64,000 bases of DNA, taken from assembly GCA_037127255.1 (NCBI GenBank), contig JBANSL010000003.1, positions 374,501 through 438,500 on the forward strand. Reading direction: 5' to 3'. Shown in pieces: positions 56,171-64,000 of this stretch. The first letter of the stretch is position 1, and each line of letters begins with the position of its first letter. Made by a program: the position numbers and the translations under genes. The notes under the pieces were generated by a model that had not been told where the DNA came from, did no database searches, and saw only the letters and a list, made by a program, of their open reading frames with translations. Source of the DNA: Persicaria tinctoria (taxonomy: Eukaryota > Streptophyta > Magnoliopsida > Caryophyllales > Polygonaceae).

Positions 56171-57215
56171 ATTGTATTCCACAACTTTATTAAAATTATG
56201 AATGTAACCCTTTTTTCCGTTCTTTGTAACGTTATTCGCATATTATCCGATTGAAAACCTTAACAATTATTGTTTTCTATTTAATTTGACCCTAAATCCT
56301 TCAACTCCACTAGCTAAACACTTCAATTTTATCAATTAACATTACAAAACCGGCGGAAAATCTAAACCCTAAACCCTAAACGTGAAACCCTAAGTAGGGT
56401 TTGCACGTCCTTAACAACGTGCAAGCACGTCCTTAAGGACGTGCAAATCCTTAATCCGGATTTGCGGTGTATATAGTGACACCCTTAAAAATATCTAAAA
56501 ATAAATAGTCTATTAAAGGTCAAAGTGGAATAATTGGGCTCCGATTAAATTACACGCGGCTTAGCCAGCCTTCGAGTTTCAGATATGTCTAAACTCAAAT
56601 TCTTACCTTATTAAAAAAAAAATAGATTAACAGCAACGACAACTACACATTTTTTTAGGTCAACTATTTTAAAATTAATATATAGCACACAACATACTAT
56701 ATATCATAGAATTTACAATTTTGCATAAACATTGTCTTTCTTTATTTAAAAAATCAATATCTTAAATTTTAAGAATGAATAGAAACAAGTAAAATGTTAA
56801 ATTGTATAATGTTTGTGATATTAAATATAAATATGAGTATAAAGTCATAAAAAATATACATTTTATAATAATTTAGCGATTAATGTTAACTATAAAAAAA
56901 TCTTAAGATATTTGTATAAAACTTTTTCAATGTTAATATATTATAAAAATCAATTATATAATATGAAATATTATTATATATAATTTATATTAAAAAACTT
57001 AAGCTAAAACTCTAGTTATAAAACATAAAATAAGAAATAGAATGGCTCTTCTATTAATTTGATGCTCTCAACTTAGCAAAAACTAAAAGTTGAGCTGTGC
57101 TATATATATGTTGGTGGGGAGCGGCCGCATGTTCGAATATGGACTAGTTGGGCTTCATGGTCCGGTCCAATTTGTATCCATCAATATTACCCCCTATCAT
57201 TATCTATCATTCTAT

Positions 57216-57394
57216 TTTATTTTTATTTTTTTTGATAAGATAAGAATTCGAGGGTCAGACCTGTCTGACACTTCGAGTGGCCGACAAACCGTCAAAACAT
57301 ACAACAAAAATAACAAAAGGTGCAAATCAGACAGTGATAAGCAAACAATTCCGAGAGACCTAGCAAACCTAATCCTAACACGTCGGGGACAACA
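57216..57394 (-). mobile_element. Poly-A retroposon (duplicate of 53231-53409)
   Basis: Same element and same 17-bp target duplication (57199-57215, 57395-57411), carried along in the 2.9-kb repeat. Confidence 0.88.
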
Positions 57395-57959
57395 ATTATC
57401 TATCATTCTATCAATCAATCAAAGTGCAATGCACGTGAATAAAAAGAGGAAAAATGATTCAAAAAAATATCAACTATCACATATGAACTAAAAAAAGTCT
57501 CAAAATAATACAAACTATCCATCTATAAACCAAAAATAATACAAATTTTAAAATCAACTAAAAATAATACAAACTATGAACTTTTAACTCAAAATAATAC
57601 AAACTTTTAACTCAAAATAACAAAACATTTTTTTTAAAAAATTACAAAAATAATACAAACTTTTGAAATTTGTATTATTTATTATTTAAAGTCAAAATTT
57701 CATTGATTGTATTGTTTTTTGCTGATTTTAAAGTTTGTATTATTTTTGGTTTATAGGTGGATAGTTTTTATTATTTTAAGACTTTTTTTAGTTCGTATTA
57801 TTTTTTGTTCATATCTCATAGTTGATATTATTTCGAGTCATTTGTCATAAAAATATACAGTAGCTACTTTGAATTCCAAAATGGAAATACTCCGTATATC
57901 TTAGGACGTAGATAGAAGTGGTCATGGATGAAACCAGGAAAAAAAAATCCTTTTTGTTA

Positions 57960-58359
57960 TTTGCACGGTGGGTTCTCGCCAAACGCACGGTGCTGGTGCC
58001 GGCTTCTCAATCCGGCAGCCAGGCTTGCCGATCTCGGACTCCCAAACCGGCATCATGTATGCCCTTGCCGGACTCCCAAACCGGCATCCAATGCCCGAGG
58101 TAAGTTCGAGCAAGCGATGCCCCGGTTCTCCAGCCTTTCCGACGATGTGACTGAAGCGATGCCCGAGGTAAGCGTGCCGAACCCGGAATCCGGCACCGGA
58201 ATTCAGCTTTGGTTCAGATTTTCAGTCGGTTTGACTGATTGGACGAAAGCGCAGATTCCCTCGCACCATGTCTGCCGGTTTGGGAGTCCGGCATCGGCAT
58301 CTGGGTCTGCCGGTTCAGTAAGCCGGCACCGTGCGCCTGGCGATATGAACGCCGTGCAA
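57960..58359. mobile_element. GC-rich inverted-repeat element (duplicate of 53975-54374)
   Basis: Same as 53975-54374 with single-base changes, carried in copy 2 of the 2.9-kb repeat. Confidence 0.6.
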
Positions 58360-58408
58360 TTAGCAGAACCGATTAAAATCCGTGAATAGGGTAAACTCTT
58401 CTACAGTA

Positions 58409-58624
58409 CTCCTCTGTTACTTTTTATTTGTCTTTTTACTATCTATCTATATTTTTTAAGGTGATAATCTATAAAAAAAATATTTATTTATTTTAATAAT
58501 CTCATACTTATTAGTAATAAGTATAATATTATTAAAAACGATTGAATATAAAATTAATATTTTATATAGTTTTTAACTTTTTAAAGAAAACGTGCAAGTT
58601 TTGAAAAAAAAAAAACAGAGGGAG
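58409..58624. mobile_element. Stowaway MITE (duplicate of 54424-54639)
   Basis: TIR CTCCTCTGTTACTTTTTATT, inverse end CAGAGGGAG, TA flanks. Copy in the 2.9-kb repeat. Confidence 0.75.
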
Positions 58625-59068
58625 TATAAAATTAGAATGTTTAGTAAATACTCCATGTGGTCAGAGATTTATTTAATGTTTTATACAATTACACCATAAT
58701 TAAGAAAATTTCTCTCTTCGATCAAAAAAAAAAATTCCTTACTTAAAATTTGAAGGTTCAGTCTACATCTATATTAATTAAAAATATTGGAACTCAAAAC
58801 AAATAGACCCACAAATGAAAAGAAAAAGCATATCAACACCAATGGGGGAGGTGAGATAATTTTCATAAAATGAAATTAAGAAACAAGGATGATAAAAGTG
58901 AACAATTAATTTTTCGAAAGCTGTACAACTTCAAATAATGTTGATCATTTTGTGTTGTTGTTGTTGTTAAAACGTCAAATAAATCTGTTCGGAAGAAAGG
59001 GGAAGAAAAAAAGAGAGAGAATAATCAAACCAATTCAATCAAACGTTATAGGCCATTAGCATTAATTA

Positions 59069-59699
59069 GAGACCAATTTTTAGTGGGTGTATGGTGTAGA
59101 TATGTGATATGTATGTAGTATGTGGGCCGGTACGTACATCTTGATTTCCGTCTTAATTAGGTAAGAAATTGAAGAGAGGTCGGGTTGGGGTTTCCGGTTG
59201 CCCATAACGTAACGCACTGATGACGGTGGGTGTCGTCGCCATATATACTCCATAGTCCGGTCCATACATATTACATATACATACGATACGTACGTTCATA
59301 TTAATCATTAATTAATGCGGTGAGTACTGATGAGTGATGAGTACGTACGTGGGTATGGTATGGTGGGAATTGGGATTCTCAATATACCACTACACTACTT
59401 ACGTATACTGTAAGTACACAGTTACGTACAGTGTAACACAGGCCTTTAACTCACCTCATCATCTACGTGGTAGGGCTGTTACCAACTATTCGTATGTGTG
59501 AATCACTATCCTTCCTTTGTATCCATCATCTTATAATACACAATACGCATATAGTTTAGAGCTAACCTTTCCTGTTGATATCTTCTCCTAAATATGCCTA
59601 ACAAATGTACAAAACATTCATTTTCCCTTATCTAGTCAATTCACTTTAATTGAAATATTTTTTATGGTATACTGATATGCATGAATTCCCAGATAATTA
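59069..59699. other. Intergenic region, no gene seen
   Basis: Sequence rich in short TACGTA words (59130-59430). No coding similarity is recognised. Confidence 0.4.
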
Positions 59700-59936
59700 C
59701 TCCATTCGTTCAACAATATAAGTCTTTTTAAATTTTGCACGTTTTTAAGAACTTAAAAATTATAGTGAAATATTAACTTTTTTTATCAATTTTTTTTTAA
59801 TAATTTCTTACTCCTTACCAATAAGTATCAAATTGTTAAAAAGAATTGATAAAAAAATTAATATTTTACCATCTTTTTTTAAGTTATTAAAAAACGTGCA
59901 AAATCTAAAAGAACTTATATTATTGATCGGAGGTAG
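59700..59936. mobile_element. Stowaway-like MITE, TSD TA
   Basis: CTCCATTCGTTCAACAATAT at the left, inverse TATTGATCGGAGGTAG at the right, TA flanks. The TIRs are somewhat diverged. Confidence 0.75.
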
Positions 59937-60107
59937 TAAAATAATTTTATGGTAGACTGATGTGCGTGGATTCCCATTCCCTTATCAAGGCAATTCACTT
60001 TTAATGCTAGCTTCTTAATTTTCTTTTAAAATACAGACTACATACTGTCAAGACATAATTAAAGCACATTGTTAAAATGTCATTTACTCACTGTAATATC
60101 CTATGTA

Positions 60108-60314
60108 CTCTCTTTGTTCGTCAAAATATGTCATTTTAATTTTGTATACGATTTTTATGAAAATCAATAAATATAATTTTACCCTTATTTAATACCCTAC
60201 TTTTTTACTTTATCAAAATCTACAATTAGCAATCAATTAATCATTACAAGGGTATTTTCGTCAAATAAATGCAAAATTACAAATAAAGTGACATGTTTTC
60301 GGGAACGGAGGAAG
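60108..60314. mobile_element. Stowaway-like MITE, TSD TA
   Basis: CTCTCTTTGTTCGTCAAAAT at the left, inverse GGGAACGGAGGAAG at the right, TA flanks. Confidence 0.75.
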
Positions 60315-60619
60315 TAATTACATTTGGTAGAGTTTGGCTCATTGTCTCCCACGCCAGTGCGGATCCTCCGATCCACAATGGTAGTCCATTTCATTCTCCT
60401 TTCATTTTGATTGTTAGTAGAAGTTTAGTTAGATATAGATTTAGTGATTGATAAAACTAATCGAAAAATTTCATTTCACCCAATCAAAATAAATGGACCG
60501 TAAAATGGAATATAATTGTGGACTAGACGATCTCCACCAGTTCTTTGTTATAGTTGTCCCTCTAGTTAATGACATTTGCAGTTCCTAAAAATAAGTTTGG
60601 TTTAATCGGATGAGTATTG

Positions 60620-61370
60620 TTAAAATGAATATGCATATTAATATTATTCATATGAATATTTAAATAACATTGAAATGAATATTTAATTATTCATTTAAAA
60701 ATCATCTGAATATTCATTTGAATGTTAAGTTATTTGAATATTCTTAAAATTATTCGGATGAATATTATTCTTATGAATATTCAGATGAATATTATTCAAA
60801 TGAATATATGTATTAATATTATTCAGATGAATCTTCGGATGAATATTATTGAGATGAATATTCGGATGAATATTGTTCAAATAAATATGCATATTAATAT
60901 TATTCATGAATATTCAGATGAATGTTTTTCAAATAAATATGCATATTAATATTATTCAGATGAATCTTCGGATGAATATTATTGAGATGAATATTCGGAT
61001 GAATATTGTTCAAATAAATATGCATATTAATATTATTCATGAATATTCAGATGAATGTCTTTCAAATAAATATGCATATTAATATTATTCATGAATATTC
61101 AGATGAATGTCTTTCAAATAAATATGCATATTAATATTATTCAGATGAATCTTCGGATGAATATTATTTAGACGAATATTCAGATTAATATCGTTCAAAT
61201 GAATATGCATATTAATATCATTCATGAACATTCAGATGAATGTTGTTCAAGTGAATATGCATATTAATTTTATTCAAATGAATATTAAGATTAATTTCAA
61301 ATAAATATTCCGTTATTCTATTCATTTAAAATTCATTCGAATATAAAAGTTGCACATGATGAATATTCTT
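60620..61370. repeat. AT-rich minisatellite of ATGAATATTC motifs
   Basis: Motifs ATGAATATTATTCAGATGAA, TTCGGATGAATATT and AAATATGCATATTAATATTA repeat in higher-order units (long near-copies begin at about 60816 and 60940). Short Met/Asn/Ile-rich frames are by-products. The motif resembles the interior of the element at 7328-8130. Confidence 0.85.
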
Positions 61371-62169
61371 AAAATTTATATGCATTATTTGTTTACTATA
61401 TACGGAGTATATTAATTACCGGCTTAACACACAAATATAAAAAAAATCAAAAACCAAATCACCAATTGTTTCAATGGGACATTGGGAGCCGAAATACATT
61501 ATGAAGTAGAAATTGTCCTTTTTTTTTTTCTTAAAGAGTATACTGTATATCCATATATATCTATCTATTATATATAACTTCAATGGCTAACAAATGTTTC
61601 TAGTTGCATTCTAAGAGGTGAATGCACTAGAAAACTTCGATATTTTTTTTATATATATATAGAGATGCACTCCCAATTTGGGGAAATGAATCATATCAAG
61701 AATCTAAAAATAATATACGGAGTATGAAAAAGTAAATCAAGGGGTTTACTGTAAAATGCAAAAATAGACTATAACTATAAGCATTCCGTATGAATCCTCT
61801 ATCATGCATTGAGCCTAACTCATTGTCCAAAATTATTTAAGACAAATTCAATTTGTATTACATACGGAGTATTATTTGCTTTTGATTCTGGTCGTACACA
61901 TCATGTTTATTTCACTTGTCGACTTATTCGATATCTCGATTTCTCTGGGCATGCCGAGCGAATTGAATTTCCTTGTTGATTTAAAAATGAAGAGGGAGAA
62001 TGGAGTGTTGGAAAGTGGGGATTGAAAAAGAAAGAATAGCATATTCCCTACGCACACACTGACACTGACACTGACACTTGACACTGACACAAGTAGTAAT
62101 TCATTGACTCGTCTGCAAATGGATCGATTAGATACTGTGTGAATAAAGTACCCGGCGTAGAGTAGAGTA
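61371..62169. other. Intergenic region, no gene seen
   Basis: AT-rich sequence with several ACGGAGTA words. A GACACT run lies at 62059-62089. A minus-strand Ser/Val frame there is repeat-derived. Confidence 0.4.
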
Positions 62170-62409
62170 CTCCCTCCTCCGTTTCCTTTTAAATGACTTT
62201 TTCAAGTCATGCACGTAGTTTTATAACGATAAAAACTATATTAAATATTAATATTTTAAAAATATTTTTTTAATAATATTATACTTATCATCAATAAGTA
62301 TGAGATTGTCGAAAAAAATATTTAAAAAAATTATTATTTCATATAGTTTTTCACACCTTAAAAAACGTGCATGAATAGTAAAAAGTCAATTAAAAGGAAA
62401 CGGAGGGAG
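62170..62409. mobile_element. Stowaway MITE, TSD TA
   Basis: TIR CTCCCTCCTCCGTTTCCTTT, inverse end AAAAGGAAACGGAGGGAG, TA flanks. It lies about 370 bp before the carboxypeptidase start codon, so within its likely promoter region. Confidence 0.9.
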
Positions 62410-62597
62410 TATAATTCAAGGTGGTGACATTTAGGCAGATGAAGTTGACCCATAAAAATACAGTCCGGCGGCGGGCGGGGGTATCGGTCATACTGAGTAT
62501 GAGAAAGATCCATCCCCCCAGGCTTACACATATCCCAATATAAATAGGCAGTACCTAGTAGGTGGCACCAATTCAAAAGCATCACATCTCAATGAAT

Positions 62598-62634
<37 letters not shown>

Positions 62635-62774
62635 TTTGAGATTTGATACTCTCCATCAATCCCATCCCCTTTTCTCTAGGTCTAACCGTATCATTCAATT
62701 CAATTTCAAACTAGAGTATCTGGGTAGGGTTGGGGAATTTGAGTTGAGAGTTTGGGAGTCTGAGGAAAAGCAAA
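62410..62774 (+). promoter_or_regulatory. Upstream region of the serine carboxypeptidase-like gene
   Basis: Probable promoter and leader. A TATA-like ATATAAATA lies at about 62538-62546, and a GAGTT pentamer repeat at 62599-62645 probably lies in the leader. Confidence 0.45.

Positions 62775-64000
<1,226 letters not shown>

Larger units (their letters stand above)
56154..59068. repeat. 2.9-kb direct repeat, copy 2
   Basis: Copy of 52169-55083. Here its first codons continue the OTU exon in frame, so this is the original position. The right MULE end is at 56484 with TTAAAAATA at 56485-56493 and the palindrome at 56425-56444. It contains the copies of the retroposon, the foldback, the GC-rich inverted repeat and the Stowaway. 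It ends at ATTAGAG and passes into sequence not found elsewhere in the window. Confidence 0.95.

Noticed and set aside
61872..62090. Minus-strand Ser/Val frame starting MSVSSVSVSV
   Set aside because: Its start comes from the GACACT repeat; no domain or splice support.

Overview
The window is nuclear DNA from a flowering plant, most likely a eudicot. Genes have many short GT-AG introns in an AT-rich background. The recognisable proteins are plant-type: an FKBP62/ROF1-type immunophilin, a plant asparaginyl-tRNA synthetase paralogue, a DIR1-type lipid-transfer protein, cathepsin B, a DUF538 protein and a serine carboxypeptidase-like protein. Plant transposon types fill the rest (Stowaway, PIF/Harbinger, hAT, Mutator-like, Helitron, TRIM, LINE). 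The species cannot be told from the sequence.

Layout. 1-212 is the 3' end of a LINE. 742-5334 is a complete 12-exon FKBP62 gene (551 aa), followed by a decayed LINE (5.87-7.23 kb). From 7.25 to 19.4 kb there is no host gene: elements sit in TA microsatellites, a 6.9-kb block has Helitron ends and a casein-kinase-2-like exon, and there are arrays of short motifs, two tRNA-like sequences and a 160-bp tandem repeat. 19475-21950 (minus) is an AsnRS-like gene (633 aa). 23680-23985 (minus) is a DIR1-like gene. 24-30 kb is a repeat belt, including a young TRIM that captured the start of a DIM1 rRNA dimethyltransferase gene. 30297-33465 is cathepsin B (357 aa), with a 5-nt microexon. 34.3-38.7 kb holds MITEs and a TRIM with a nested hAT element. 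39.9-40.5 kb (minus) is a DUF538 gene. 41.1-43.4 kb is a short Helitron with a 1.48-kb poly(A) retroposon inserted at its end.

45.07-59.07 kb is the most unusual part. A Mutator-like element with a perfect 9-bp target duplication carries two genes on the same strand: a plant mobile domain (MAIN-like) gene and a FAR1-like/MULE/SWIM transposase whose C-terminus is an OTU cysteine-protease domain. The transposase is interrupted by a 1.45-kb LTR bracketed by a 407-bp direct repeat, and by a 2.9-kb segment (the element's 3' end plus flanking DNA) that recurs 3985 bp downstream. This is either a real tandem rearrangement or two haplotypes joined in the assembly. A 20-bp palindrome recurs near both element ends and between the two genes.

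59-62.4 kb holds Stowaway MITEs and an AT-rich minisatellite. A serine carboxypeptidase-like gene starts at 62775 and runs off the window. The host genes are independent single transcription units with no evident shared pathway; the transposon genes form the only functional cluster.
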